Source of the DNA: an uncultured Bacteroidales bacterium
Lineage (GTDB): Bacteria; Bacteroidota; Bacteroidia; Bacteroidales; UBA932
Length of the DNA: 64,000 bases
Direction of reading: 5' to 3'
NCBI GenBank assembly: GCA_900316675.1
Contig: ONDR01000002.1
Span: 43,055-107,054 of the forward strand
The notes beneath the pieces were generated by a model that saw only the letters and a list, made by a program, of their open reading frames with translations, did no database searches and had not been told where the DNA came from. Both the position numbers and the translations under genes were made by a program. Numbering within the stretch: position 1 is the first letter of the stretch; each line of letters opens with the position of its first letter. Of the stretch, positions 1-10,555 are shown piece after piece.

Positions 1-1
1 A

Positions 2-2455
2 GGTAAGGACGGTGTTGTAGAGGTTAATGTAAACACCAAGTACATCACTTCATGGGCAAGGAAACTTCCTGCCGTTCAGCATCAGTTCAAGAGAGGTTAT
101 ATCGAGACCGTCAACGACGCTGCCGGTAACCTCGAGAGTGCTACCCAGAACGACAAGTCTTACAACTCATGGGGCGAGGAGTACAATGGTCCTTGGTACG
201 ACAACGTAGGCAACTTCTTCAAGAAAGCCGGCACATGGGATACCAACGTAAGCGTATCCGGTGGTACCAAGAACGGTAACTTCTTCCTTTCAGGCTCACA
301 CTTCAACCAGGATGGTATCGTTCCCCAGACAGGTTACGACAAGACCACCTTCCGTTTCAACGGTGAGCAGAAATTCCTTGACATCTTCACAGTTAGCGTA
401 AACACCGCATACTCTAAGGCCAACACAGACAGAACCCTGACTTCAGGCGGTCTCTATGGTTCAAACGGTACCGGTGCCCTGGCAGCCGTTTACATGTGGG
501 CTCCCAGCGACAACATGAAGCATTATCTGAACGAGGACGGCAGCCGTTACAAACTCGCAGGCGTAGCCGAAGACCTTGATCCTTGGGAAGAGAGGAACAA
601 CCCTTACTGGATTATCAATAAGGACTCTTATACTGACCACACAGAGCGTTTCACCGGCAGCATCAACCTGCGCGCAGACATCACTCCCTGGTGGTTCATC
701 AACTACCGCGCCGGTATCGATACCTACAGCCAGTCAAACGACACAAGGGTTGCAGCTAACGGCGTTGTAAAGCAGGTATGGCAGAAGGGTATGCTCAGCA
801 ACAACCAGCTGAAGTACACCTACATGTCACACAACTTGATGTCCAACTTCAGCGGCAAGATCGGTGACTTCAACGCAAACCTCATGGTAGGTATGCAGAC
901 TGACGACACTAAGACTGACCGCAACTACAAGATGGCTTGGAACTTCGAGGTTCCTGACTTCTTCTCTTACTCTAACTCAGCTTCCACCAACCGCAACTTC
1001 TCTCACTCAGCTTCCAGGAAGCGCCTTGTAGGTGTATTCGGTGAGGTTCGTGTAGATTGGAAGAACACTATCTTCCTTTCTGCTACCGGCCGTAACGACT
1101 GGACTTCAACCCTTCCTATCGCCAACAGGTCTTACTTCTATCCTTCAGTAAGCGGTGCAGTTGTATTCACCCAGTTCCTGCAGGATCGCGGTATCATCGG
1201 CAAGGACGTTCTTACATTCGGTAAGATCCGTGCATCTTGGGCAAAGGTTGGTAAGGACACCGGCGCTTATGAGACCAACACCGCTCTTTGGCCTGTAGGT
1301 CAGTACCTCCTTGGCAAGACCGGTATCGGTGCAACATGGGAGCGTGGTAACCCCTACCTGAAGCCTGAAATGAGTAAATCTTCAGAAATCGGCCTCGAGC
1401 TGCATTTCTTCCAGAGCAGACTCAACTTCGATATCGCTTACTATACCAATGACTCTTACAACCAGATCCTGAGCCCTCGTGGCCCTCAGTCAACCGGTTA
1501 CATTTTCTGCTCAATCAACGCAGGTAATGTATATAATAAAGGTATAGAGCTCTCTATTTCCGGTACTCCTATCGAGACCAAAGACCTTGTTTGGGAAACC
1601 GGTATCAACGTAGCCGGCAACCGTGGTACTATGACCGGTCTGCCCGCAGGTATGGAAATCATGTACGTAACCGACGTTCAGTATGGCGGCGCACGTGCAG
1701 CTACCATCTCTGGAGGTAAGTTCATGGCTATCACCGGCACCAAGTGGACCCGCTTCCAGGCTAAGGACGATAAGGGCAACAACATTGCTGACCCCAGAAA
1801 CGGCAAGCTCGTTCTTGACGCTAACGGCTTCCCTAAGACTGACGGTGTTTACTCTTACGAGATCGGTAACCGTGAGGCTAAGTTCAATGGTGGTTGGAAC
1901 AACACCATCACCTACAAGAACCTCACCTTCAACATGTTGTGGGAATTCCGCGTAGGCGGTGACGTATTCAACGGAACCAAGTATGCTATGACTACTGCCG
2001 GTACCAGCCAGTTCTCTGCTGACGTTCGCAACCGTCCTCTCACCATCGCTGGTGTAGATGCAAACGGCGACGCTGTTGAGAATACTTGGGAGCCTAACCA
2101 GGTTTACAAGTTCGCTGGCAAGATGACTCCTGGTCGCGAGATTATCAAGAACTACTATACAGGTGCTTACAACTACGAGGTTAAGAACTGGATCACCAAG
2201 GTTAACTCCCTGAGACTCCGTACCCTTGCAGTTACCTATGACATTCCTAAGAGCCTGCTCAGCAAGCTTGGTGTTGTCAAGAGAGCATCCATTACTGCTT
2301 CTGCAAGCAACCTCCTCCTCTTCACCAACTACGATGGTGATCCTGAGGTTGCAGCTTCCGGCGCTGGTAGCGGCGGTTCATCTTCAGTCGGCTTCGACTA
2401 CCTTGGCACCCCTGCTACTTCCAGCTTCACTTTTGGTGTAAATCTTACTTTCTAA
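2..2455 (+). CDS. SusC/RagA-family TonB-linked outer membrane protein, 5' truncated
   Basis: The frame is already open at base 2 and runs 817 codons to the TAA at 2453-2455, so the signal peptide, the carboxypeptidase-like domain and most of the plug lie upstream of the window. What remains is the barrel half of a SusC-type importer. It is rich in alternating aromatic strands, has the family segment GRNDWTSTLP, and ends in FTFGVNLTF, the aromatic C-terminus recognised for outer membrane assembly. SusC proteins form the TonB-driven channel capped by a SusD lipoprotein; the SusD gene follows after 37 bases. The first internal Met, at 494, is not the start, because SusC-like sequence (GGTKNGNFFLSGSHFNQDG) precedes it in frame. 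Substrate unknown. Confidence 0.95.
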   Translation, partial: GKDGVVEVNVNTKYITSWARKLPAVQHQFKRGYIETVNDAAGNLESATQNDKSYNSWGEEYNGPWYDNVGNFFKKAGTWDTNVSVSGGTKNGNFFLSGSHFNQDGIVPQTGYDKTTFRFNGEQKFLDIFTVSVNTAYSKANTDRTLTSGGLYGSNGTGALAAVYMWAPSDNMKHYLNEDGSRYKLAGVAEDLDPWEERNNPYWIINKDSYTDHTERFTGSINLRADITPWWFINYRAGIDTYSQSNDTRVAANGVVKQVWQKGMLSNNQLKYTYMSHNLMSNFSGKIGDFNANLMVGMQTDDTKTDRNYKMAWNFEVPDFFSYSNSASTNRNFSHSASRKRLVGVFGEVRVDWKNTIFLSATGRNDWTSTLPIANRSYFYPSVSGAVVFTQFLQDRGIIGKDVLTFGKIRASWAKVGKDTGAYETNTALWPVGQYLLGKTGIGATWERGNPYLKPEMSKSSEIGLELHFFQSRLNFDIAYYTNDSYNQILSPRGPQSTGYIFCSINAGNVYNKGIELSISGTPIETKDLVWETGINVAGNRGTMTGLPAGMEIMYVTDVQYGGARAATISGGKFMAITGTKWTRFQAKDDKGNNIADPRNGKLVLDANGFPKTDGVYSYEIGNREAKFNGGWNNTITYKNLTFNMLWEFRVGGDVFNGTKYAMTTAGTSQFSADVRNRPLTIAGVDANGDAVENTWEPNQVYKFAGKMTPGREIIKNYYTGAYNYEVKNWITKVNSLRLRTLAVTYDIPKSLLSKLGVVKRASITASASNLLLFTNYDGDPEVAASGAGSGGSSSVGFDYLGTPATSSFTFGVNLTF

Positions 2456-2492
2456 ACCGCTAGCTAGAGTATAATTTTTAATTACATCGATT

Positions 2493-4346
2493 ATGAAACT
2501 TATTAAATCAATATTGGTCAGCGGTCTTGCAATCTTTACACTTTCATTCACCTCCTGCAAGGATTGGTTGGATGTTAACGTAGACCCTGAGAATCCTACA
2601 TTGGATGCGGCAGAGTATCAGCTCGAGCTTGCTCACTGCCAGTTCTATACAAACAGCGCCACCCAGTTCGCCGCTTGGCGTACCGGTATGGCAATGGGTG
2701 ACTGGACCAGATACGCCAATGGTGGTAACTACTGGCATGTTTCTTACTGGAACCTTGTTGAAGGTCAGGTAACCACTCCTTACCAGTGGTTCTTCGTAGG
2801 TGCCGGCGCAACTCTTAAAGACATGTATGCAAAGGCCATGGCTGCAGAAAACTGGCACTATGCCGGTGCTGCCCAGCTCCTCCTTGCTTACGGCTTCATG
2901 CTTATGACCGACCTCTACGGTGAAATGCCTTACGAGGACGCTCTCTCAGCAAACGCACTTCCTGTTTATGCTACCGGTAAGACCATCTATCTTGGCTGCT
3001 TCGAGCGCATCGACGAGGCTATCGAGCTCCTTCAGAAGAGCATCGATCCTTCTCTTCCTTCACTCGCAGTTGGTGATACCTGGAACAACGGTGACGTTCA
3101 GAAATGGGTAAAACTTGCTTACCTGCTCAAGGCTCGCTGGGCTAACAAGCTCAACAAGAAGGCTGCCGGCAGCTACAAAGAGGGTAAGTACGATGTTGCT
3201 ACCATTAAGGAATGCCTTGAAAAGGCTATGAAGAGCAATGCTGACAACACTATCGTAGACCACACCGATGACAACAGCTCAACCCACGACCGTCTTGGTT
3301 GGGACGAGCCCGTTGACTACTCACCTCTGTACTCAGTTTGCGGTATGAACGCCGGTTACATGGTTACCAAGGCTCTCTATGACAACCTGACCAACTTTGA
3401 CGGTCTTGGTGTTGAGGACCCTCGTGCTGACCACATCATTCCTTGGGCACGTTCACGCAAGACTGCAGCTACTCCTGCAGAGATCAAGTGGAACGAAAAC
3501 GGAACCTGGCGTCGTTCTCTTGGTGTAGACATGCTGTCTAACATCAATAACGAGGGTGGCCCTCTCCGTGCATCTTGGAGCCCTGAAAAGCACTTCTATA
3601 TTTCTTCTGAGAGCGCAGCCCGTCTTGGTGATACCGTTTACGTAGAGTGCACCAGCGAGTCTAAGGGTTACGCTGCAAAGAAAGACCTTCTCTACCGTCG
3701 TGGCGGTGTTGCTTACGATGCATCTGCAGAGTCAGGCTCATTCTACAGCCGCGTTTCCTCTCCTACATACGTAGGTACCTACATGGAGGCTTGCTTCATC
3801 AAGGCAGAAGTTCTCTTCAACGACGGTGATAAGACCGGTGCTTTCAATGCTTACAAAGAAGGTATCAAGGCTGCCATCGAGCTCATGAACGAGAAACTGA
3901 AAGTATGGGTAGCAGAGGATCAGACCCTCAATGACTGTCCTTCATTCACTCCTATGAAGCAGGCTGACATTGACAACTTCCTTGCAAACGGTATCGGTAA
4001 TGCTTCTACACTTACTCTTGGCCGTATCATGACCCAGAAGAAGCTCGCTCTTCAGTTCAGCGTAGAAATCTTCAACGATATGCGTCGTTATGACTACAAT
4101 CCTGACGTATTCCTCGGTTGGGGCATCGCAGCATACCACTATGTATCAGCTGCTGCTATGAGGGCCGTTCCGGAAGGTAAGCTCTATCGCCGCTGGCGTC
4201 AGTGCTCTCACGAGTACAACTACAACTCTAAGAACCTTATCGCCATTGGTCTTGAGGTGCCCGGTGCTGACAACTCAGCTAAGAACTGGAATACTAAGGA
4301 CGATGCTTGGACAATTCCCGTATGGTGGGATTCTGACCAGCAGTAA
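2493..4346 (+). CDS. SusD/RagB-family nutrient-binding lipoprotein
   Basis: 617 residues. The N-terminus is a lipoprotein signal with lipobox FTSC (Cys about 22), so the protein is expected on the outer membrane surface as the lid of the SusC channel encoded just upstream. The early segment CKDWLDVNVDPENPT is typical of SusD proteins. The rest is helical and TPR-like, with the family's C-terminal region of short Trp/Tyr-rich segments. No glycan-active enzyme lies next to this pair, so the ligand could be a glycan, a peptide or a glycoconjugate. A terminator follows directly, making susC-susD a complete transcription unit on its 3' side. Confidence 0.93.
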   Translation: MKLIKSILVSGLAIFTLSFTSCKDWLDVNVDPENPTLDAAEYQLELAHCQFYTNSATQFAAWRTGMAMGDWTRYANGGNYWHVSYWNLVEGQVTTPYQWFFVGAGATLKDMYAKAMAAENWHYAGAAQLLLAYGFMLMTDLYGEMPYEDALSANALPVYATGKTIYLGCFERIDEAIELLQKSIDPSLPSLAVGDTWNNGDVQKWVKLAYLLKARWANKLNKKAAGSYKEGKYDVATIKECLEKAMKSNADNTIVDHTDDNSSTHDRLGWDEPVDYSPLYSVCGMNAGYMVTKALYDNLTNFDGLGVEDPRADHIIPWARSRKTAATPAEIKWNENGTWRRSLGVDMLSNINNEGGPLRASWSPEKHFYISSESAARLGDTVYVECTSESKGYAAKKDLLYRRGGVAYDASAESGSFYSRVSSPTYVGTYMEACFIKAEVLFNDGDKTGAFNAYKEGIKAAIELMNEKLKVWVAEDQTLNDCPSFTPMKQADIDNFLANGIGNASTLTLGRIMTQKKLALQFSVEIFNDMRRYDYNPDVFLGWGIAAYHYVSAAAMRAVPEGKLYRRWRQCSHEYNYNSKNLIAIGLEVPGADNSAKNWNTKDDAWTIPVWWDSDQQ

Positions 4347-4369
4347 AAGTCTGATTTCCTAATAATTGA

Positions 4370-4400
4370 CAGGCCCGTTTTATTGCGGGCCTGTTTTTTT
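4370..4400 (+). terminator. Rho-independent terminator of the first SusC/SusD unit
   Basis: Perfect 8-bp stem CAGGCCCG/CGGGCCTG (4370-4377 with 4386-4393), 8-base loop, then seven T. It lies 24 bases after the SusD stop and separates the two SusC/SusD pairs. Confidence 0.9.
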
Positions 4401-4457
4401 ATGCATCTGTACATACTAAAACGATGTAAAAACGATTAAGAAAACGTTTAAAAAAAA

Positions 4458-4488
4458 TTGGATTTTTGAATAAAAATGCCGTAATTTG
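4458..4488 (+). promoter_or_regulatory. Bacteroides-type promoter for the second SusC/SusD operon
   Basis: TTG (4458-4460), 21-base spacer, TAATTTG (4482-4488), a near match to the -33 TTG / -7 TAnnTTTG consensus that lacks one T. The upstream 30 bases are A/T-rich. The -7 element overlaps a possible TTG start at 4486, so translation must begin further downstream, at the ATG at 4561. Confidence 0.55.
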
Positions 4489-4560
4489 AACGATAATTGG
4501 TGCAATGTAGACCTAAAACTATTCACTTTGACCAACATTCAACCAATAATATTTAATTCT

Positions 4561-7500
4561 ATGAATGAAGTTCGTGTAATGAGAGGTACTCGCCTTGGCA
4601 AGTATCTAGCATGCGCTTTTGCCGTTGGTGCATTTTTCTGCGCACCGGCAATAGGCGCCTGGGCAACCAGCCCGGATTCTGAAGTTCAGGCACAGCAGCG
4701 CAAAACCGCCAGCGGTATCATCAAGGACCGCAGGGGAGAAGCAGTTGTTGGCGCCGGAGTATTAGTCAAAGGAACTAAGAACGGAACTATTTCCGCTCTT
4801 GACGGCTCCTTCTCTCTCGCTAACGTAGAGCCTGGAACAGTTATCGTTGTTTCCAGCCTCGGTTACAAGACCACAGAAGTTGTATGGAAAGGCACTGACC
4901 TTGAAATTTTCCTTGACGACAGCGCAGATGTCCTCAACGAGGCAACTGTTACCGCTGAGTTCGGTATGAAACGTGTCGCCAGAGCTGTGGGTTCAGCTGT
5001 TCAGAATGTAAAGGCTACCGATATCCAGGAAGCCGGCCGTGAAAACTTCGTAAACGCCCTCCAGGGTCGTATTTCCGGTCTTACCATCACCTCTACCGGT
5101 GGTGCTCCTGGTTCATCTTCAACCGTTATTCTGCGTAGCGCAACCTCTATCTCTGGTAACAACCAGCCTCTGTATGTAGTAGATGGTGTTCCTATCAACA
5201 ACAACACCCTCAGCACACAGAGCGACTTCGCTATTGATGACGCCGTTAACTCTTACGGTATGGACTTCTCCTCCCGTGCAAGTGATATCAACCCGGAGGA
5301 TATCGAGAGCCTTACCGTCCTTAAGGGTGCAGCTGCTGCCGCTCTTTACGGTTCAGATGCTTCCAACGGTGCTATTATCATTACAACCAAGAAAGGTAGC
5401 GCAGGCCGCGGTAAGGTTACTTACAGCAACTCTTTCCGTTGGGACTACGCTCACGGCTTCCCTGAGATCCAGACCAAGTATGCAAACGGTGCAGCTGGTA
5501 CAACCAACTACTTCTACACCAGCCGTTACGGTGGTCTCTATCCCGAAGGCATGAAGCTTTACAACAACATGAAGGCCCTCACCCAGACCGGTTTCTCTCA
5601 GACCCACAACGTAGCAGTTGAAGGTGGTACTGACAAAGTTACCGTTCGTGGTGCAGCTTCTTACACAGACCAGAAGGGTGTTATCAAGACCACTGACTAC
5701 AGCCGTCTTAACTTCACCCTCTCAGGAAAGGCAGAGGTTACCAAGTGGCTCAACTTCTCTGCTTCAATGCAGTACATGAAGACCGGTAACACCAAGGCAG
5801 AAAAAGGTCTTTACGGTGTTATGTACCGTGCTTCTCGTTGGCCCCTCAACGATGATATGACCAAATATATCACCGGTGACGGAAAGATGAGCCGTCCTGA
5901 GCTTTATACCGATACCGACCTTCTGAACCCTATGTTCGCTCTGTACAAGAACTACAACCATGATGACGTTGACCGTTTCATGGGCTCCTTCACTGCGAAC
6001 ATTACTCCTACCGCACACACCTTCATCCGTGCTACTTACGGTATGGACTTCTCAGTAGGTGAGTACAAAGTTTACAGGCATCCTTATTACATGGATCCTT
6101 CCAGCGCTTCTTACGGTTATGGTTCACTCAACCGTTCAAAGCCTACTTATAAGGACCAAACCCTTGACGTTCTCGCCGGTTACAACAATGAGTGGGAGAA
6201 GTTTTCATTCTCTGCTCAGGTTGGTTACCACCAGAAAGAGAACAGGCAGAAGATCTTCTCTGTTTACGGTTCTAAGTTCCAGGTTATCGATTTCTACAGT
6301 GTTTCCAACTGCGATCCTTCAACCATCATTTCCAGGACAAAGACCACCAACCGTCGTATCCAGGCTCTCTCTGCTCAGGTAGAGCTCGGCTATAACAACA
6401 TGGCCTTCCTTACCCTGCGTGCCCGTAACGACTGGTCTTCAACCCTTCCTAAGAACAACAATCATTACTTCTATCCTGCAGTTGAGGGCTCATTCATTGC
6501 AACTGAGCTTCCTTTCCTGAAGGACAACGAGATTGTTTCTTACCTTAAAGTAAGAGGTGCTGTTGCACAGGTAGGTAAGGATGCAAATCCTCTGTCTGTA
6601 TATCCTGCACTCGAGGCTACCGAGGACTGGGGTGGCGGTTTCCGCTATGGTTACTACGGCCCTAACACTGAGCTTAAGCCCGAGATGACCACCTCTAAGG
6701 AAATCGGTTTCGAAGGCCGCTTCCTGAATGACCGCGTTAACGCTGACTTCACTTACTTCTGGACCAAGTGTAAGAACCAGTACATCACAGCTTTCCGTCT
6801 TAGCTATGCTACCGGTTTTGTACTCAATAACATGAACGTCGGTACCTTCACAACCAAGGGTTGGGAGTTCCACATCGACGCCGATATTCTCCGTCTTAGC
6901 AACGGTCTCCGTTGGAACGTAGGTGTTAACATGGACCACCAGTCTTCTAACGTAACCGAGCTTCCTCCGGCAGTAACCGAGTACTACAACGCTTACACCT
7001 GGGTATCCGGTAACCTCCGTAACGGTATCTCAGTAGGTCATCCTATCACTACCATGACAGGTCGTGGTTATGACCGCAACGAGAAAGGCGAAGTCCTGAT
7101 CAGCCCTACCACAGGTCTTCCTCTGGTAAGTGAGAAATGGACCATCATGGGTGACCGTGAGCCTAAATTCAAGTTCGGTATCACCTCTAGCGTTTCCTTC
7201 AAGAACTTCCGTTTGAATGCAGTATTCAGCGGCCGTCTTGGCGCAACCGTTGTTAACGGTACTATGCGTGACCTTATGGGAACCGGTTCAAGCTGGGCTT
7301 CTGTTAAGCTTCGTGAGAACCAGACTCCTGTTGTCTTCAAGGGTGTCCTGAAGGACGGTCTTGAGAACACAGATCACCCTACTGTAAACGACATCGCAGT
7401 TGACTACAGCATCTTTGGTAACACAACTTATACCGGTACCGACGAAGACTGGCTCGAGAAGGGTGTACGCTACCTGCGTCTCACCGAGCTCCGTCTCGCT

Positions 7501-7728
7501 TACACAGTTCCTTCTAAGTGGCTCAAAGAGACCACCAAGAACTTCGTTACTGCTGCAACCGTTTGGGTTAAGGGTACCGACCTCTTCACTTGGACCAACT
7601 ACTCAGGTATTGACGTAGTATGTAACTCCAACTCTGCTTCTCTTGGTGGTTCCGGTGGTGTAGGTATCGACCTCTGGGGATTCCCTACTCCTCGCGGACT
7701 CGCTTTCGGTGTTAACCTGACTTTCTAA
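4561..7728 (+). CDS. SusC/RagA-family TonB-linked outer membrane protein, complete
   Basis: 1055 residues from the ATG at 4561. An in-frame TTG at 4486 is rejected because it sits inside the promoter. Order of parts: a long signal peptide (about 1-35), a carboxypeptidase-D-like regulatory domain (about 40-125, with GxxxxGAGVLVKGT and DGSFSLANV patterns), a TonB-box region near DVLNEATVTA, the plug domain with QPLYVVDGVPINN and LKGAAAAALYGSDASNGAI, then the barrel with ARNDWSSTLP and the terminal strand FGVNLTF. It forms the TonB-powered pore for the SusD encoded 11 bases downstream. It resembles the truncated SusC at the window start in its C-terminal half, suggesting tandem duplication and divergence of the pair. 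Confidence 0.96.
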   Translation: MNEVRVMRGTRLGKYLACAFAVGAFFCAPAIGAWATSPDSEVQAQQRKTASGIIKDRRGEAVVGAGVLVKGTKNGTISALDGSFSLANVEPGTVIVVSSLGYKTTEVVWKGTDLEIFLDDSADVLNEATVTAEFGMKRVARAVGSAVQNVKATDIQEAGRENFVNALQGRISGLTITSTGGAPGSSSTVILRSATSISGNNQPLYVVDGVPINNNTLSTQSDFAIDDAVNSYGMDFSSRASDINPEDIESLTVLKGAAAAALYGSDASNGAIIITTKKGSAGRGKVTYSNSFRWDYAHGFPEIQTKYANGAAGTTNYFYTSRYGGLYPEGMKLYNNMKALTQTGFSQTHNVAVEGGTDKVTVRGAASYTDQKGVIKTTDYSRLNFTLSGKAEVTKWLNFSASMQYMKTGNTKAEKGLYGVMYRASRWPLNDDMTKYITGDGKMSRPELYTDTDLLNPMFALYKNYNHDDVDRFMGSFTANITPTAHTFIRATYGMDFSVGEYKVYRHPYYMDPSSASYGYGSLNRSKPTYKDQTLDVLAGYNNEWEKFSFSAQVGYHQKENRQKIFSVYGSKFQVIDFYSVSNCDPSTIISRTKTTNRRIQALSAQVELGYNNMAFLTLRARNDWSSTLPKNNNHYFYPAVEGSFIATELPFLKDNEIVSYLKVRGAVAQVGKDANPLSVYPALEATEDWGGGFRYGYYGPNTELKPEMTTSKEIGFEGRFLNDRVNADFTYFWTKCKNQYITAFRLSYATGFVLNNMNVGTFTTKGWEFHIDADILRLSNGLRWNVGVNMDHQSSNVTELPPAVTEYYNAYTWVSGNLRNGISVGHPITTMTGRGYDRNEKGEVLISPTTGLPLVSEKWTIMGDREPKFKFGITSSVSFKNFRLNAVFSGRLGATVVNGTMRDLMGTGSSWASVKLRENQTPVVFKGVLKDGLENTDHPTVNDIAVDYSIFGNTTYTGTDEDWLEKGVRYLRLTELRLAYTVPSKWLKETTKNFVTAATVWVKGTDLFTWTNYSGIDVVCNSNSASLGGSGGVGIDLWGFPTPRGLAFGVNLTF

Positions 7729-7739
7729 TCTAGCGCGTT

Positions 7740-9662
7740 ATGAAAAAATTCATTATATCAATTTTATCATTGGCCTTCCTGGCAGGTGTTACCGGTTGCG
7801 ACAAATATCTGGACGTTAACAAGAACGAAGACGCTCCGGATTACGTAGACGCTCACCTGTATCTTGCCGGTATTCTTTCAGCCTATCAGGGTTTCTATTG
7901 GGATATCCGTGCACTTGGCCCTCTTACCCAGATGATGGGTAGCAGCGGTTATTCAAACTATGCTAATAACTACTATTCACAGGGCTCAGATGCAGCCGGT
8001 GAAATGTGGCGTATGAACTACTGGCTCCAGGGTATGAACCTTGAGAACATGATCAATCAGGCAAAAGAGAAAGAAATGTGGACCCTCGTTGGTATGGGTT
8101 ACGCTATCAAGGCTTTCTCTTGGGATTGTATCGCAAAATATCACGGTGAAGCTCCTCTTAAGCAGGCTTATGAAGCAGGCCGTCTTTCATTCGATTATGA
8201 TTATGAGAATGAAATCATGGCACAGGTTCGTGACTGGGCAAAAGAGGCCATCTCTTACCTTGAGATGAACGATGAGACCGAATATGGTACAATGCTTAAG
8301 ACAACCGATCTTGTATATAAGGGTGACAAAGCAAAATGGCTCAAGTTTGCGCACTCAATCATCGTAACTGACCTTGCTGCTCTTACAAACAAGAATGACT
8401 TCTCTTCTGCTTATGCACAGGAGCTCATCGAGCATGCTGCACAGGCTATCGACAGCAACGACTGCAACTTCGCAGTTAACCGTGACGGTGGTATAGGTGC
8501 AGACGCTCAGTTCGGCGCATACAACAATTTCTGGGGTGTAACCAGAGCAAACCTTTCCAACTCATACTGGCAGAGCGACTTTGTAGTTCAGATTATGACC
8601 GGTACTGTTCCTCAGTACGATCACGCTACCGGTGACAGGGTAAAGGCTGCTGTAAAGACCAACCGTTCAGAGTGGGAGCTTGCTCCTCAGCAGATTATCT
8701 GCGACACTCTGCCTGACGTTGGTCACTATGATCCTCGTGCTGCTGCAAAGCTCAGCACAGTAGACGGTCAGTACTATGACAAGATGACTGACAAGGAGGC
8801 CATCAAAAAGTGGGACTATTTCGGTTCTGGATTCACAAGTGCAACTGGCCCTCGCGGAACAGCACCTAACCTCTATGGTTACAGAAAATCTACATCAGAT
8901 GCAAAACTTGAAGGCAGCGGCCGTTGGATCTTCCGCGACAACGCTCCTTACTTCCTCCTTACCGCATCTGAGATTCAGTTCGAGCTTGCAGAGGCTTACT
9001 TCAAGCTTGGCAGGAAGGCTGATGCTCTCGCAGCTTGGAAGAAGGGTATTCAGCTGGATATGGAATTCACTGCAAGCTGGCTCAATCCTGGTAAACCCAA
9101 GGAGAACGGCACTGATGCTTCAGGTAACAAGGTATATGTTGCCGGAGGTGATCTTCCCGGTGGAAGCATGATTGCAAAGGCAACCTTCAACGAGCTCGCA
9201 AACGAGTATCTTGCAGGTCCTTACGTAGCAGGCATCGACCAGAACAGCCTTACCCTTTCACACATTATGATGCAGAAGTACGTTGCTCTTTGGCCTTGGG
9301 GCGCTCTTGAGGCTTGGACCGACCTTCGTAAGTATCATTATGACATCAACTACTCAGGTGAGTATCCGAAGCTTGGCGACGGTTGGACAAAGACCGAGGT
9401 TGATCAGAAGTGGGATGAGAATACTTCCAAGGTTTACAAGGGCTTCTATCTTGCACCTGCACAGGTACAGGCTCGTAGGAGCAGCTACAACTCTAACAAT
9501 GAGGGTTCACCTTGCTACCGCGTACGTCCTCGTTACAACTCAGAGTACATGTGGAACCTTGCCGGTCTGCAGGCTCTTAAGCCTATCCCCGGTGATGCAA
9601 ACAACTACCAGTGCTCTATTCCTTGGTTCGCTTATCCCGGCGATATGCCTACATCACTGTAA
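7740..9662 (+). CDS. SusD/RagB-family (SusD-like 2) nutrient-binding lipoprotein
   Basis: 640 residues with a lipoprotein signal and lipobox VTGC (Cys about 20), followed by the SusD hallmark DKYLDVNKNEDAP. The length and the pattern of helical repeats fit the SusD-like 2 branch. It starts 11 bases after its SusC partner and is probably the surface lid of that transporter. It is quite divergent from the first SusD of the window, so the two systems probably recognise different ligands. Two small exported proteins follow in the same operon with gaps of 19 and 16 bases. Confidence 0.94.
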   Translation: MKKFIISILSLAFLAGVTGCDKYLDVNKNEDAPDYVDAHLYLAGILSAYQGFYWDIRALGPLTQMMGSSGYSNYANNYYSQGSDAAGEMWRMNYWLQGMNLENMINQAKEKEMWTLVGMGYAIKAFSWDCIAKYHGEAPLKQAYEAGRLSFDYDYENEIMAQVRDWAKEAISYLEMNDETEYGTMLKTTDLVYKGDKAKWLKFAHSIIVTDLAALTNKNDFSSAYAQELIEHAAQAIDSNDCNFAVNRDGGIGADAQFGAYNNFWGVTRANLSNSYWQSDFVVQIMTGTVPQYDHATGDRVKAAVKTNRSEWELAPQQIICDTLPDVGHYDPRAAAKLSTVDGQYYDKMTDKEAIKKWDYFGSGFTSATGPRGTAPNLYGYRKSTSDAKLEGSGRWIFRDNAPYFLLTASEIQFELAEAYFKLGRKADALAAWKKGIQLDMEFTASWLNPGKPKENGTDASGNKVYVAGGDLPGGSMIAKATFNELANEYLAGPYVAGIDQNSLTLSHIMMQKYVALWPWGALEAWTDLRKYHYDINYSGEYPKLGDGWTKTEVDQKWDENTSKVYKGFYLAPAQVQARRSSYNSNNEGSPCYRVRPRYNSEYMWNLAGLQALKPIPGDANNYQCSIPWFAYPGDMPTSL

Positions 9663-9681
9663 TCTCTAATTTGGAATTATT

Positions 9682-10539
9682 ATGAAAACTATCAAATATT
9701 TGCTCCTTGTTCCTCTTGCATTGATGTTTGCAAGTTGCGATGAACATGAACTGGGTTATGCAGATTCTGATGAGGTTACATCCAACGATGCAATGTATCA
9801 GATTACATACGTACGCCCTGTTGCGAATAGTACTTCTACCAGACTTGACTCTTTGTACATGAACGGAAAGAAGGTCTTCGGTGTTGGTGGTTCTGGCTAT
9901 CTTGCTCCGAACGGCACATTCCCCAGCGCAGCACGTTACTTCACAGTTAAAGCCGGCACCAACCATCTTGTTGCCTATAACAGAGACAACGTTGTTTATG
10001 AACAGGATGTGGAACTTGTTGCAGGACGTCAGAGGTTATTCATCTATGACTTTGCCAAGGCTCCTATCATTCACACTGAGCCCCGCGACTATAAACCTCT
10101 TCACAAAGATGGTACTCGTGGTGATGTTGAAACATACGACACTGATTCATTAATGAGGCTACGTCTGTTCAACTTCTTCTTCGAGGATGCCAACACTCCT
10201 TATCCTAATAAGGTACAGTATCAGTGGAGTAACAACTCTGATAAGTTTTATATTATCGGTGATTGGCATAACCTTGGCGAGCCTATCGGCTTTGGTGAGG
10301 CTACCGATTATGAGGAGATCATTATCCACAAGACTGGTACTGGCGGTTCCGGTTACAATTCAGCAGGAAACCAGACAATCCGTTATCGTTGCGTAGACGC
10401 TTCCGGTAACACCATTGCAGGGACTACCGATTACTGGACCGGCTATATCGGACGTTGGGTTACCCATATCCTCCGTGGTTGCCGTACAGGTAGCCCCGCC
10501 GCTGGTTACTCTCAGTTGAACACTAATGTAAATATCTAA
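9682..10539 (+). CDS. DUF4397-like surface lipoprotein of the SusC/SusD operon
   Basis: 285 residues. Signal peptide with lipobox FASC (Cys about 19), then a beta-rich body. The stretch YQITYVRPVANS followed by LDSLYMNGKKVF and a later VKAGTNHLVAYN strand resembles the DUF4397 fold (immunoglobulin-like, in extracellular proteins); that assignment is a pattern match, not a search result. It lies in the SusC/SusD operon, in the position where such operons often carry an extra surface glycan-binding lipoprotein, so an accessory ligand-binding role is a reasonable inference. No catalytic motif is visible. Confidence 0.6.
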   Translation: MKTIKYLLLVPLALMFASCDEHELGYADSDEVTSNDAMYQITYVRPVANSTSTRLDSLYMNGKKVFGVGGSGYLAPNGTFPSAARYFTVKAGTNHLVAYNRDNVVYEQDVELVAGRQRLFIYDFAKAPIIHTEPRDYKPLHKDGTRGDVETYDTDSLMRLRLFNFFFEDANTPYPNKVQYQWSNNSDKFYIIGDWHNLGEPIGFGEATDYEEIIIHKTGTGGSGYNSAGNQTIRYRCVDASGNTIAGTTDYWTGYIGRWVTHILRGCRTGSPAAGYSQLNTNVNI

Positions 10540-10555
10540 GTTTCAGCCATATATC